64,000 nt of DNA from Leptothoe sp034932105 (GTDB taxonomy: Bacteria > Cyanobacteriota > Cyanobacteriia > Phormidesmidales > Phormidesmidaceae): NCBI RefSeq assembly GCF_034932105.1, contig NZ_JAYGIG010000014.1, positions 7,431-71,430 on the forward strand. The letters are read 5' to 3'. A program made the position numbers and the translations under genes. A model generated the notes under the pieces. It saw only the letters and a program-made list of their open reading frames with translations, was not told the DNA's origin and did not search any database. The first letter of the stretch is position 1. Each line of letters begins with the position of its first letter. Below are positions 27,375 to 36,568 of this stretch, in pieces.

Positions 27375-27416
27375 ATATTATTCATTTGACCGTGTGACAC
27401 CCTAGGTCAGTAAAAC

Positions 27417-28613
27417 CTAGTAAGTCTCAACGTGCCAGCGATGGGACTTCTTCATGTCCTTGCGATACTCAGGCCAATCTACACCGGTCTTAGCCGCTGC
27501 CATGGTTAGAGCCTCGTCGATGCCGCCTTCCATACCGCGCAGACCACAGATGTAAACATGGGTCTTCTCATCTTGAATGAGACTCCAAAGTTCATCAGCA
27601 TGTTCAGCAATTCGATGCTGAATGTACATGCGACCACCTTCAGAGTTCTGCTGCTCACGGCTAATGGCATAGGTCAAACGGAAGTTGTCAGGATACTTAT
27701 CCTGCATTTCCTCCAGCTCTTCCTTGTAAAGGATATTCTCGGTCTGAGGTACACCGAAGAACAACCAAGCCATGCCGTTGAAGCTGTAGTCAGGATTGGC
27801 CGCACGCTCATTGTCTTTGAACATGCGCCACAGGTAAGCCCGGAATGGAGCAATTCCAGTCCCCGTCCCCATCATGATCACCGTTGCATCAGAATCATCG
27901 GGCAACAACATTTCCTTGCCCACAGGACCGGTGATCTTGACCTTAGTTCCAGGTTCTAGCCCACAGAGATAGGTAGAGCAAACGCCATTAATGGTTTCGC
28001 CGCTTTCAGGGTGCTGATACGTCAGCTGACGTACGCACAAAGAAACGGTCTTATCGTCTACATCGTCACCATGACGGGTGGAGGCGATAGAGTAAAGCCT
28101 CATCTTATGGGGCTTACCCTTGTCGTCAGAACCTTCCGGGATAATACCAATACTCTGACCTTCTACATATTTAAGATCGCCTTGACTCAGGTCGAACTTA
28201 ATGTGTTGAACAATCCCAATGCCGCCTTCGGCTACCAAAGGCTCATTGGATATGCATTCGCCCAGGTAAGGATCCTTGGGCTTGTAGGTATTAACCGGCA
28301 CATCAGCACCAGGTTTCGTTGCTTTAGGTTTAGTTTCGGCCATAGGTTTAGTTTCTGCAGGTGCTGTTTGAGTCACAGGCAAAGCTGGCAAATCGCCGTT
28401 GACTGGACGAATGCTGACAATCTCACCTCCCATACGGGTAATGCGCCGAGTTTCTGCGGCCATACGCGCGTAGGGAACTGTCACAAAAGTGCTGCCACTC
28501 TGACGCACGGGCGCTGTACCCCCAGCTGCGGAGTCTAGCCCTTTGACCTCGTATATAAATAGACGGTTGCCAGAAATACTGAGACTACCGCCAATGACGC
28601 TCGAATTATACAT
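27417..28613 (-). CDS. petH: Ferredoxin-NADP+ reductase with CpcD-like phycobilisome-binding domain
   Basis: The 398-residue protein reads in order: a CpcD-type linker domain (MYNSSVIGGSLSISGNRLF and FVTVPYARMAAETRRI), a Pro/Ala/Lys-rich hinge (~92-112), the FAD domain (MRLYSIAS) and the NADP domain (MMGTGTGIAPFRAYLW, and the C-terminal HVETY tyrosine that stacks on FAD). It transfers electrons from reduced ferredoxin to NADP+ after photosystem I; the long form binds phycobilisome rods. An internal start giving the short FNR form is known in some cyanobacteria; M91 in the hinge is a candidate here. Confidence 0.97.
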   Translation of the reverse strand: MYNSSVIGGSLSISGNRLFIYEVKGLDSAAGGTAPVRQSGSTFVTVPYARMAAETRRITRMGGEIVSIRPVNGDLPALPVTQTAPAETKPMAETKPKATKPGADVPVNTYKPKDPYLGECISNEPLVAEGGIGIVQHIKFDLSQGDLKYVEGQSIGIIPEGSDDKGKPHKMRLYSIASTRHGDDVDDKTVSLCVRQLTYQHPESGETINGVCSTYLCGLEPGTKVKITGPVGKEMLLPDDSDATVIMMGTGTGIAPFRAYLWRMFKDNERAANPDYSFNGMAWLFFGVPQTENILYKEELEEMQDKYPDNFRLTYAISREQQNSEGGRMYIQHRIAEHADELWSLIQDEKTHVYICGLRGMEGGIDEALTMAAAKTGVDWPEYRKDMKKSHRWHVETY

Positions 28614-29164
28614 GCGCTGAACTTTGAGTATCTCCTAACCCTTCAGAAAGTTGGCTGAACCATCGATCTGAAACAAATCATCCACCTAGCGTATCATTCT
28701 GAGCGAAACGAAGTTAATGCCTAAGGCTAGGCAATTATGCGACGGACAAGGTCAGCTATCCCTGCCTATGACTCATTTAGTAACCTAGCGAAGATATCCG
28801 AGAAAAACTATAAAATATGATGCTTTTCATTATTTTTTGAGGGCCACGCTGGTCACAAATAACCCCTGGCAAGGGTAAACGCTCATAAAAAGTGACATAA
28901 AATTTTACAAATCGGCCTATTTTAACTGCCTGTAAGCCTCAAGATTCAAGCCTTGCAGTCTTTTGTGTAGTCTGAGGACTTACATGACGGATTGTAAAAA
29001 AACGAAAGTCTATTTATCATAAAGTACGAGCCATAATCCTATCTGATGGTGATTACGACCATCCTGATGTGGATGCTTGTGACATACACACGTCCCTAAA
29101 GGGTTGATATATATTTTCTAACTCTTTACCCATAGGGACTTATGCCATATTAAGAGGATTTGAG
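28614..29164. promoter_or_regulatory. petH/psbD divergent regulatory region with a hairpin in the psbD leader
   Basis: The region of 551 bp carries both promoters. A long hairpin at 29092-29139 pairs GTCCCTA with TAGGGAC and, inside it, GGGT with ACCC. It ends 13 bases before the psbD ribosome site AGAGG (29153-29157), 7 bases from the ATG. A hairpin here could control translation or message stability. No exact HLR1 (RpaB) direct repeat was recognised. Confidence 0.5.
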
Positions 29165-30223
29165 ATGACCATTGCAATGGGCCGTGCTGGGGCCGATCGG
29201 GGCGTCTTTGACGTCGTTGATGACTGGCTCAAGCGCGATAGATTTGTATTCGTCGGCTGGTCTGGTTTGCTGCTATTCCCCTGCGCCTTTTTGGCGATTG
29301 GTGGTTGGCTAACTGGCACCACATTTGTCACGTCTTGGTATACCCACGGACTAGCATCTTCATACATTGAAGGCGCTAACTTTTTGACGGTAGCTGTATC
29401 GTCACCTGCGAATAGCATGGGCCATTCCCTGCTATTGCTTTGGGGCCCTGAAGCCCAAGGCTCTTTCGTGCGCTGGTGCCAAATTGGCGGACTGTGGACG
29501 TTTGTAGCTCTCCACGGTGCGTTTGCGCTGATTGGCTTTATGCTGCGTCAGTTCGAGGTGGCTCGTCTGGTAGGACTTCGTCCCTATAATGCGATCGCGT
29601 TCTCGGCCCCTATTGCCGTGTTCGTGTCCGTGTTCTTGATGTACCCCTTGGGCCAATCCAGCTGGTTTTTTGCCCCTAGCTTTGGCGTAGCGGCAATTTT
29701 CCGCTTCTTGCTGTTCTTACAGGGCTTCCACAACTGGACCCTAAACCCCTTCCACATGATGGGCGTTGCTGGTGTCTTGGGTGGAGCGCTGCTGTGCGCC
29801 ATTCACGGAGCTACCGTGGAGAATACGCTGTTTGAAGATGGCGATGGTGCCAACACGTTCCGCGCATTTGAGCCCACTCAAGCAGAAGAAACCTACTCCA
29901 TGGTGACCGCTAACCGATTCTGGTCTCAGATTTTCGGTATTGCGTTCTCCAACAAGCGTTGGTTACACTTCTTTATGCTGTTTGTGCCTGTCACTGGACT
30001 TTGGATGAGTGCAGTGGGCATTGTCGGTCTCGCCCTCAACCTGCGAGCCTATGACTTTGTGTCCCAGGAGACTCGCGCAGCCGAAGACCCTGAATTCGAA
30101 ACGTTCTACACCAAGAACATTCTGCTTAACGAAGGTATTCGTGCGTGGATGTCCTCCCAGGATCAGCCCCACGAGAAGTTTGTATTCCCCGAAGAGGTAC
30201 TGCCACGTGGTAACGCTCTCTAG
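29165..30223 (+). CDS. psbD: Photosystem II reaction-centre protein D2
   Basis: The 352-residue protein is full length and ends ...EEVLPRGNAL. All key residues are present: TyrD Y160 (LMYPLG), its partner H189, the P680 chlorophyll ligand H197 (NPFHMMG), the non-haem iron ligands H214 and H268 (KRWLHFF), and H117 for ChlZ. It pairs with D1 as the core of PSII and holds QA. Residue 71, Cys in the D2 proteins I know (EGCNF), is Ala here (EGANF), and S79-S80 is also unusual. It overlaps psbC by 17 bp. The start is supported by AGAGG seven bases upstream. Confidence 0.98.
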   Translation: MTIAMGRAGADRGVFDVVDDWLKRDRFVFVGWSGLLLFPCAFLAIGGWLTGTTFVTSWYTHGLASSYIEGANFLTVAVSSPANSMGHSLLLLWGPEAQGSFVRWCQIGGLWTFVALHGAFALIGFMLRQFEVARLVGLRPYNAIAFSAPIAVFVSVFLMYPLGQSSWFFAPSFGVAAIFRFLLFLQGFHNWTLNPFHMMGVAGVLGGALLCAIHGATVENTLFEDGDGANTFRAFEPTQAEETYSMVTANRFWSQIFGIAFSNKRWLHFFMLFVPVTGLWMSAVGIVGLALNLRAYDFVSQETRAAEDPEFETFYTKNILLNEGIRAWMSSQDQPHEKFVFPEEVLPRGNAL

Positions 30224-31586
30224 TAACTACATTTCGGGTCGTGACCAGCAATCCACCGGTTTTGCCTGGTGGTCTGGAAACGCCCGTCTGATTGACTTGT
30301 CCGGTAAGCTCTTGGGTGCCCATGTTGCCCATGCTGGTCTTATCGTTCTATGGACCGGTGCGATGACCTTATTTGAGGTCTCACACTTTGTCCCCGAAAA
30401 GCCCCTGTATGAGCAGGGCTTTATCCTACTCCCCCACCTAGCCACTTTGGGCTGGGGCGTAGGTCCTGGTGGTGAAGTTGTTGACACATTTCCCTACTTT
30501 GTCGTTGGTGTACTCCACCTAATTTCTTCTGCAGTTCTAGGCCTGGGCGGTGTATATCACGCTGTTCGTGGTCCTGAAACCCTAGAAGAGTATTCCAGCT
30601 TCTTCCAGCAGGACTGGAAGGACAAGAATCAGATGACCAATATTATTGGCTATCACCTGATTTTGCTGGGCTGTGGCGCTCTGTTACTCGTATTCAAAGC
30701 CACCTTGTTTGGCGGTGTTTACGATACCTGGGCCCCTGGCGGTGGTGACGTTCGTGTTATCACTAATCCCACCCTTGACCCGGCTGTTATCTGGGGCTAT
30801 TTAGTTGGCGCTCCCTTCGGTGGCGACGGCTGGATTGTCGGTGTTGACAGCATGGAAGACATCATCGGTGGCCACATCTGGATTGGTTTGATCTGCATCT
30901 CCGGCGGTATCTGGCACATTCTGACCACGCCTTTTGGCTGGGTTCGTCGTGCCTTCATCTGGTCCGGTGAAGCTTATCTTTCCTACAGTTTGGGTGCGTT
31001 GTCCATGATGGGCTTCATCGCGTCCTGCTTCGTGTGGTTTAACAACACTGCCTATCCCAGTGAGTTCTTTGGTCCTACTAATGCTGAGTCTTCCCAGGCC
31101 CAGGCCATGACCTTCTTGGTTCGTGACCAGCGCATGGGTGCCAACATTGGTTCTGCCCAAGGTCCTACAGGTCTTGGTAAGTATCTGATGCGCTCCCCCA
31201 CTGGTGAGATCATTTTCGGTGGTGAGACCATGCGTTTCTGGGACTTTGATGGTCCTTGGCTATCTCCCCTCCGTGGAACTAACGGCCTAGACCTAGACAA
31301 GCTTAAGAATGACATTCAGCCTTGGCAGGTACGTCGTGCTGCTGAGTATATGACCCACGCGCCCAACGCGTCGATCAACTCCGTAGGTGGCGTTATCACT
31401 GAGATTAACTCTGTTAACTTTGTGAACCCCCGTCAGTGGTTGTCTACTTCTCACTTCGTTCTAGGCTTCTTCTTCTTGGTTGGTCACCTCTGGCATGCGG
31501 GCCGTGCTCGTGCTGCTGCAGGTGGTTTCGAGAAAGGTCTTGACCGGGCGAATGAGCCAGTGTTGGCTATGGACGACCTAGACTAA
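30207..31586 (+). CDS. psbC: Photosystem II CP43 chlorophyll protein
   Basis: The 459-residue protein starts at GTG 30207, 17 bp inside psbD, with GAGG at 30194-30197; upstream frames that extend into psbD have no CP43 resemblance. Six membrane helices carry chlorophyll-binding histidines. The large lumenal loop has GGETMRFWD, whose Glu and Arg contact the Mn4CaO5 cluster. It is the inner antenna of PSII. Translational coupling to psbD is the usual arrangement in cyanobacteria and chloroplasts. The C-terminus DRANEPVLAMDDLD is slightly divergent. Confidence 0.98.
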   Translation: MVTLSSNYISGRDQQSTGFAWWSGNARLIDLSGKLLGAHVAHAGLIVLWTGAMTLFEVSHFVPEKPLYEQGFILLPHLATLGWGVGPGGEVVDTFPYFVVGVLHLISSAVLGLGGVYHAVRGPETLEEYSSFFQQDWKDKNQMTNIIGYHLILLGCGALLLVFKATLFGGVYDTWAPGGGDVRVITNPTLDPAVIWGYLVGAPFGGDGWIVGVDSMEDIIGGHIWIGLICISGGIWHILTTPFGWVRRAFIWSGEAYLSYSLGALSMMGFIASCFVWFNNTAYPSEFFGPTNAESSQAQAMTFLVRDQRMGANIGSAQGPTGLGKYLMRSPTGEIIFGGETMRFWDFDGPWLSPLRGTNGLDLDKLKNDIQPWQVRRAAEYMTHAPNASINSVGGVITEINSVNFVNPRQWLSTSHFVLGFFFLVGHLWHAGRARAAAGGFEKGLDRANEPVLAMDDLD

Positions 31587-31610
31587 GTTTTTGGTCTGAT
31601 TTCGTCTGAT

Positions 31611-31650
31611 AAAAAGCCTCTGCCTCTGGGCAGAGGCTTTTTTATTTTTT
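31611..31650 (+). terminator. psbDC rho-independent terminator
   Basis: The 14-bp stem AAAAAGCCTCTGCC / GGCAGAGGCTTTTT (31611-31624, 31629-31642) has a TCTG loop and a T-rich tail to 31650, 24 bp after the psbC stop. Confidence 0.93.
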
Positions 31651-31754
31651 GCCCCCCTGTCCTGGGCCCCCTTGTCCTGGGTCTAATCCCATCTGGTCAT
31701 GGGTGCTGAAACGGTTTTAGAATGCAGGGTGAGTACTGTTGCGATCGCTAATTT

Positions 31755-32252
31755 ATGAGGTATCTAAGCTCTATTCACTGGCGGCATTGGCTGCTGAGCT
31801 GTCTGTTGATGGGGGTGATGTGTTTGAGTTGGGGGCATCCGGCCCAAGCTGAGAATTTTGATCGCCAGAGTCTGCGGCAACGGAGTTTTGTGGGACAGGA
31901 TTTGCGGCGCAACAATTACACCAGTACCGATATGGCTGAGGCAGATTTGAGTAATACCGATCTGCGGGGTGTGAGACTGTTTGACACAAACCTGACCAAG
32001 GCCAATTTAGAAAACGCCAATATGACCGGAGCCACCCTGGATGGAGCCCGGTTTATTCGAGCCAACCTGAAGAATGCCATTCTTGAGGGAGCCTATGCTT
32101 TTAGCACAGATTTTCGAAAGGCGGATATTGCCGGGGCTGACTTTACCGATGTGGACTTGGATGCCAAAACCAATGACATGCTGTGTGAAGTGGCCACAGG
32201 CACTAATCCGGTGACGGGACGGAATACGAAGGACACCCTCTACTGCCCCTAG
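31755..32252 (+). CDS. Secreted pentapeptide-repeat protein, probably thylakoid lumenal
   Basis: The 165-residue protein has a signal peptide (hydrophobic core WLLSCLLMGVMCLS, cleavage after HPAQA near residue 32), then about 14 A(D/N)LxX pentapeptides (ADLSN TDLRG ...ANLEN ANMTG) forming a right-handed beta-helix, and a C-terminal part with two cysteines (MLCEVA and TLYCP) that could form a disulfide. It resembles the small lumenal pentapeptide proteins of cyanobacteria and chloroplasts; the function of that group is not settled. It lies just downstream of psbDC but after its terminator. Confidence 0.85.
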   Translation: MRYLSSIHWRHWLLSCLLMGVMCLSWGHPAQAENFDRQSLRQRSFVGQDLRRNNYTSTDMAEADLSNTDLRGVRLFDTNLTKANLENANMTGATLDGARFIRANLKNAILEGAYAFSTDFRKADIAGADFTDVDLDAKTNDMLCEVATGTNPVTGRNTKDTLYCP

Positions 32253-32266
32253 TGCCCCTAGCCATC

Positions 32267-32950
32267 CTAGCCATAACCGTGGGTCGCCAGGAAATCCAGC
32301 GATATATCGGGTGGTGGGTTGTGGTTGTCGGGTCGATCACTGGCCGATCCAACGCCTAACTGAGTAAAGCGCTCCACATATTTACCTAAGATGTCACCTT
32401 CAAGGTTGACAGCATCGTTAGGGCGCAGATACTGCAAATTCGTTTCGTCATAGGTAACTGGAATCACCGCCACCTTGAACCAGTCACCGGAGGGACTGCA
32501 ATCAGCAATGGTCAGGCTAATGCCGTTTACCCCTACGCTGCCCTTGGGCACGATGTAGCGTGCCACCTGGGGGTTGGGCACTGTAAAGCTAATTTCCCAG
32601 GCACTGTCGGTTTGGATAATCTCACTGACATAGCCCTGACCGTCCACATGGCCGGTGACGAAATGCCCCCCAATTTTAGAGCCCACCCGCAGGGACGACT
32701 CCAGATTGACGGGGCGCTGGGTGGAATTTTGCCCTAAGGTAGAACGCTTTAGGGTTTCGGGCGATGCCGTCACCCTAAAACCCTGGGGCAAAATAGTTGC
32801 AACCGTCAGGCAAACACCGTCTACAGCAATGCTATCCCCCAAGGCAATGTCTGCCATGATTGAGTCACAGGGAGCAAGACAACTAATCTGTAGGCGATCA
32901 TTTGCCAAGGGTTGCAGCTTTCCTAAAGCTTGAATTAGTCCGGTAAACAC
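32267..32950 (-). CDS. ribE: Riboflavin synthase alpha subunit
   Basis: The 227-residue protein starts MFTGLIQALGKL and has two tandem lumazine-binding beta-barrels. The first contains SIAVDGVCLTV, the second SVGVNGISLTIADC, and between them is GHFVTGHVDGQG. It dismutates two 6,7-dimethyl-8-ribityllumazine molecules to riboflavin. It is convergent with the pentapeptide gene, with 14 bp between stops. I see no FMN riboswitch in the spacer upstream. Confidence 0.95.
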   Translation of the reverse strand: MFTGLIQALGKLQPLANDRLQISCLAPCDSIMADIALGDSIAVDGVCLTVATILPQGFRVTASPETLKRSTLGQNSTQRPVNLESSLRVGSKIGGHFVTGHVDGQGYVSEIIQTDSAWEISFTVPNPQVARYIVPKGSVGVNGISLTIADCSPSGDWFKVAVIPVTYDETNLQYLRPNDAVNLEGDILGKYVERFTQLGVGSASDRPDNHNPPPDISLDFLATHGYG

Positions 32951-33470
32951 ATTCTTAGGGTGGTTTTAAGGGATGATGTCAGGCAAAAAATATAGATGAT
33001 TGCGCCATAGAGCGGGGGGAATGTTCCAATTATCCCAGTCCCTATCAGGTTCATGACACGGGTTCATTACATAGCTTCATGAGACAGGTTCATTACATCG
33101 GTACGGATGTGTAACAAACTGGGCCCTAGATAAAGATTTTCAGAATCTAAATGAAGATTTTTATGCAATCGCCAATAAGCTGGGCGGACTCTTTTAGCTT
33201 AGATATGGAACATGTTTGCACCAGTTAATCAGCCCATATCCAGGCTGATGCTGCTTTTTCAGGCTGAACTGTCGTATTTCCAAGGTAGTTTGACACAGTC
33301 TAAAAAATTACCGTTGCTGATTTAGGGACTAGACCGATCTGTGAAAATGGGCATTATGTCAGGGTTTCCTAGATTAAATCATCCCAAGGATCAGCGATAC
33401 CGAATAATTTTCAGGTGCTAAAGTCTAGTTATTGGGTCAGATTCCTGCGGAGCCAAGAGGATTAATATCC
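32951..33470. other. 520-bp divergent spacer with a 26-bp tandem repeat
   Basis: This lies between ribE and the DUF151 gene. A 26-bp unit beginning TCATGA.AC.GGTTCATTACAT occurs twice, at 33051-33076 and 33077-33102, with four mismatches. No gene, tRNA or terminator was recognised in the remainder. Confidence 0.6.
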
Positions 33471-33968
33471 ATGATCGAAATGAAAGTTGCTGGCATTGCA
33501 CTGGATGCGGTTTCACGAAATCCTGTCATTTTGCTGCGTGACGCATCGGAACGACGAGCACTGCCGATTTTTATTTCTAATGAACAGGCCCGGTCCATTA
33601 TCGTTGCTTTGGAAAACGAAGAGTCGGTGCGTCCCATGACCCACGACTTGTTTGCCAACATCCTAGACGACTGGGACATGACCTTAGACCGGGTGGTGAT
33701 TCATTCCTTAAAGGACAATACCTTCTATGCCATCATGACCATCAAGCAGGGGGAGGTGACTAAGGAATTGGACTCGCGCCCCAGTGATGCCATTTCCATC
33801 GCCCTGCGCATGGGAGCCCCCATCTGGGTGATGGAAGAGGTGGTGGCTGATGCTTCTATTCCCGTTGATCGAGAAGCGGATGAAGCTGAAAAAGAGGCGT
33901 TCCGGGATTTTGTTTCCAACCTCAGTCCGTCCGACTTTACCCAAAAGGGACGGTCTTCTAATCAGTAA
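33471..33968 (+). CDS. DUF151 (bifunctional nuclease domain) family protein
   Basis: From ATG 33471 the protein has 165 residues; upstream codons from 33432 lack conservation. It starts MIEMKVAGIALD and contains LPIFISNEQARSI, RPMTHDLFANIL and LDSRPSDAISIALRMGAPIWV, the DUF151 core that was called bifunctional nuclease from a plant and bacterial member. Whether cyanobacterial members are nucleases is unproven. The C-terminal ~30 residues are acidic and flexible. Confidence 0.88.
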   Translation: MIEMKVAGIALDAVSRNPVILLRDASERRALPIFISNEQARSIIVALENEESVRPMTHDLFANILDDWDMTLDRVVIHSLKDNTFYAIMTIKQGEVTKELDSRPSDAISIALRMGAPIWVMEEVVADASIPVDREADEAEKEAFRDFVSNLSPSDFTQKGRSSNQ

Positions 33969-34038
33969 TGGTCCATCACCATTTAAGGCATGACTCATGA
34001 CTCCGGGGGGCATGGGCTCGAAAGATGCATTATGAGCA

Positions 34039-35145
34039 ATGCACTATAGGCGTTTTGGTAAAACTGAATTAAATCTGTCTGTGTTTTCCCTGGGGACCAT
34101 GCGTTGCTTGGAGGATGCCGATAGGTTTCAGCAAGTGTTGGGCGATGCGATCGCACGCGGCATTAACCACATTGAAACGGCGCGGGCCTATGGCCAAAGC
34201 GAGCGTTATCTGGGCCAAGCCCTGAAGAGTCTGAATCGATCTGAGTTGGTTTTAACCACTAAGCTTTTGCCCGGTAGCGATGTCGATCGACTGGTGGATG
34301 AATCCTTGGAACGCTTGGGCACCGACTATATTGACTGCCTGGCTATCCACGGGGTGAACACCCCTGACCATTTACAGCAGGTTGACACCATGGGGCCGGG
34401 GCTGGCCCAAGTGGTGGATGATGGCCGGGTGCGCCATGTGGGGGCCTCTAGCCATGGGGCATTGGAGGTGGTGATGGGTGCGATCTCAATCCCTATCCTC
34501 AGCTTTATCAACCTCCACTACTACTTTTTTAACCCGCGCAACGCCGCCGCCATTGACCTAGCCCACCAGCGGGACCTGGGCATTTTTATCATTTCCCCCG
34601 CTGACAAGGGCGGCCAGCTCTACCAGCCATCCGGCACCCTGAAAGCCACCTGCGCCCCCTTTGACCCACTGTTGCTCACCTACCGTTGGCTGCTAAGCGA
34701 TCCGCGCATCACCACCCTCAGCGTCGGGCCAGCCCTCCCAGCGGAACTAGATTGGCCCCTCCAGGTCGCTGACCGCACCCTACCCCTAACCGCCGAGGAA
34801 CAAGCCGCCCTAGACAGGCTGGGGCAGCAACAACAGGCGGTACTGGGGGCCGACCAATGCCGCCAATGTTATGACTGTTTGCCCTGTCCCGAGGCGATCA
34901 ATATTCCGGAAGTGCTGCGCCTGCGCAACTTGGCCGTGGCCCATGACATGACCCAGTTTGGTCAGTATCGCTATGGCATGTTTGAACGGGCCGGTCACTG
35001 GTTCCCCGGTCGCCAGGGCAGTCGCTGCACCGACTGCGGTGACTGTCTGCCCCGCTGCCCCGAGCAGTTAGATATCCCGACGCTACTGCGCGACACCCAT
35101 GAACGGCTTAAAGGCCCCGAACGCAGACGGTTGTGGAGTAATTGA
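34039..35145 (+). CDS. Aldo/keto reductase with C-terminal 4Fe-4S ferredoxin-like domain
   Basis: The 368-residue protein has an N-terminal TIM-barrel aldo/keto reductase: Y in ARAYGQSERYLG, K in TTKLLPG, and H in CLAIHGVN (the first catalytic acid is E in HIETARAYG rather than the usual D). Two cysteine clusters follow: CRQCYDCLPCPE (~274-285) and CTDCGDCLPRCPE (~331-343), each followed by IxIP, typical of paired 4Fe-4S sites. It probably takes electrons from ferredoxin or NADPH to reduce a carbonyl substrate, which is unknown. Confidence 0.85.
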   Translation: MHYRRFGKTELNLSVFSLGTMRCLEDADRFQQVLGDAIARGINHIETARAYGQSERYLGQALKSLNRSELVLTTKLLPGSDVDRLVDESLERLGTDYIDCLAIHGVNTPDHLQQVDTMGPGLAQVVDDGRVRHVGASSHGALEVVMGAISIPILSFINLHYYFFNPRNAAAIDLAHQRDLGIFIISPADKGGQLYQPSGTLKATCAPFDPLLLTYRWLLSDPRITTLSVGPALPAELDWPLQVADRTLPLTAEEQAALDRLGQQQQAVLGADQCRQCYDCLPCPEAINIPEVLRLRNLAVAHDMTQFGQYRYGMFERAGHWFPGRQGSRCTDCGDCLPRCPEQLDIPTLLRDTHERLKGPERRRLWSN

Positions 35146-35332
35146 CTAGGGATTAACAGGGATTAACCAGCCAGAGTCTTAAATTCTCCCAATGACTCTG
35201 GGGATATAGAGGCCGGCTGAGGTATGGTTAGGCCTTGACAAACGCCTAACCCACCCTTGAGGCTCATTTTTTATGGTTGCGATTTCGCGTACGCATCTAT
35301 CCCAGACAGACCAGACCTGACCTGACGAGCGC

Positions 35333-36529
35333 GTGGCTGTTTTGCTCATGGGATACGGCGAAGTAGAGAGCTACGAAGACTTTGCCAACTACAACGAGCA
35401 AGCCCTTAACCTACTGACAGCCAAGTTTGCTCCGGTACCCACCTGGATTTATCCCCCCATCGCCAAACTGTTAGCGATATTTGATCGCCATGAATGGGAT
35501 CACCAGCACGATCACTTTATTTCCCCCCACAATGCCATTTTTGAGCGTCAGCGCGACGGCATTGAAAAGCATATGAAGGCAAAGTGGGGCGACCGGGTGA
35601 GTGTCTTTAAGGCCTTTAACTTCTGTGCTCCCCATTTACCCCACCAGGTGTTGGCAGAAATTCAAGCCCAAGGCTTTACTAAGTTGCTGATCTACCCACT
35701 GCTGGTGGTGGATTCCATCTTTACCAGTGGTATTGCTGTCGAACAGGTGAATAACGCCTTAGCCAAGACCTTTCAAGGGGGAGAAGATCACTGGCTCCAG
35801 GGCACCCGATACATGCCGTCCTTCTTTAACCAGCCTGACTATATCGATCTGCTGGCTCGCCAGGTGGAGGATAAAATTCGGGAGCATCTAGCGGTTGCAC
35901 ACCTACCGTCCCAAACCGGGATTGTGTTGATGAACCATGGCTGTCCTCACAAAGCGAAGGGATTTACCTCTGGCATTACCGAAAGTCAGCTGCTCTATGA
36001 TGCTGTGCGGGAACGGCTGATTTATAACTATCCCTTGGTAACCATTGGTTGGTTAAACCACGATACGCCGCTGATCGATTGGACCCAGCCCAATGTCACC
36101 CTAGCAGCTCAAAACCTCATAGATTTGGGGGCTACGGCCTTGGTCTTTATGCCCATTGGCTTTGTCACCGAGAACCATGAAACCCTGTTGGATGTGGATC
36201 ACATCATTGGTCACCTGCGCCGCAAGTGCCCGGATGTCACCTACGTGCAAATGCCCTGTGTCAATGACACCGATGAGTTTCTGGCCATGGCTGCGGGCTG
36301 GGTTGATGGACTGATTTCAGACCTGATGGGGGATCAGGGCATGGTGGTGAGTCAACGTCACCGGGAGAGCATTGCAGAAGAACTGCTCCATAGCCATGAT
36401 GGTCATCACCATGACCATGGCGACCATCATCATGATGGCCATCACCATGGTGAGCATAGTCATCACCACGGTGAGCACAGTCACCAGCATGAGAAGCAAG
36501 CGCAACCGGCGGCCCATCACAGTCATTAG
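35333..36529 (+). CDS. Ferrochelatase-family protein with His-rich C-terminal tail
   Basis: The 398-residue protein from GTG 35333 shares the chelatase plan with HemH: VLLMGYGEVESYEDFANY, MNHGCPHKAKGFTSG in place of the catalytic SAHG region, and VTENHETLLDVDHII in place of EHIETLQEID. It is therefore a second, diverged chelatase, possibly for another tetrapyrrole or metal. Residues ~350-398 are about 45% histidine with Gly/Asp (HHHDHGDHHHDGHHHGEH), a likely nickel/zinc/cobalt store. The true start may be ATG 35273, which has a TGAGG site ten bases before it and is in frame, but a TGA at 35318-35320 interrupts it. Confidence 0.8.
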   Translation: MAVLLMGYGEVESYEDFANYNEQALNLLTAKFAPVPTWIYPPIAKLLAIFDRHEWDHQHDHFISPHNAIFERQRDGIEKHMKAKWGDRVSVFKAFNFCAPHLPHQVLAEIQAQGFTKLLIYPLLVVDSIFTSGIAVEQVNNALAKTFQGGEDHWLQGTRYMPSFFNQPDYIDLLARQVEDKIREHLAVAHLPSQTGIVLMNHGCPHKAKGFTSGITESQLLYDAVRERLIYNYPLVTIGWLNHDTPLIDWTQPNVTLAAQNLIDLGATALVFMPIGFVTENHETLLDVDHIIGHLRRKCPDVTYVQMPCVNDTDEFLAMAAGWVDGLISDLMGDQGMVVSQRHRESIAEELLHSHDGHHHDHGDHHHDGHHHGEHSHHHGEHSHQHEKQAQPAAHHSH

Positions 36530-36568
36530 ATTGGCTGTGGCTTAGGTTGATTTAACCCGGTTTAAGCG

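Noticed and set aside
30009..30206. 66-codon N-terminal extension of CP43 inside psbD
   Set aside because: CP43 similarity begins at GTG 30207, the known psbC start position with a ribosome site; the extension is psbD in another frame.
29165..31586. Far-red (FaRLiP) variant psbD-psbC
   Set aside because: No psbA, psbB, psaA or apc paralogs nor the RfpABC regulators adjoin; order and context are those of the housekeeping operon.
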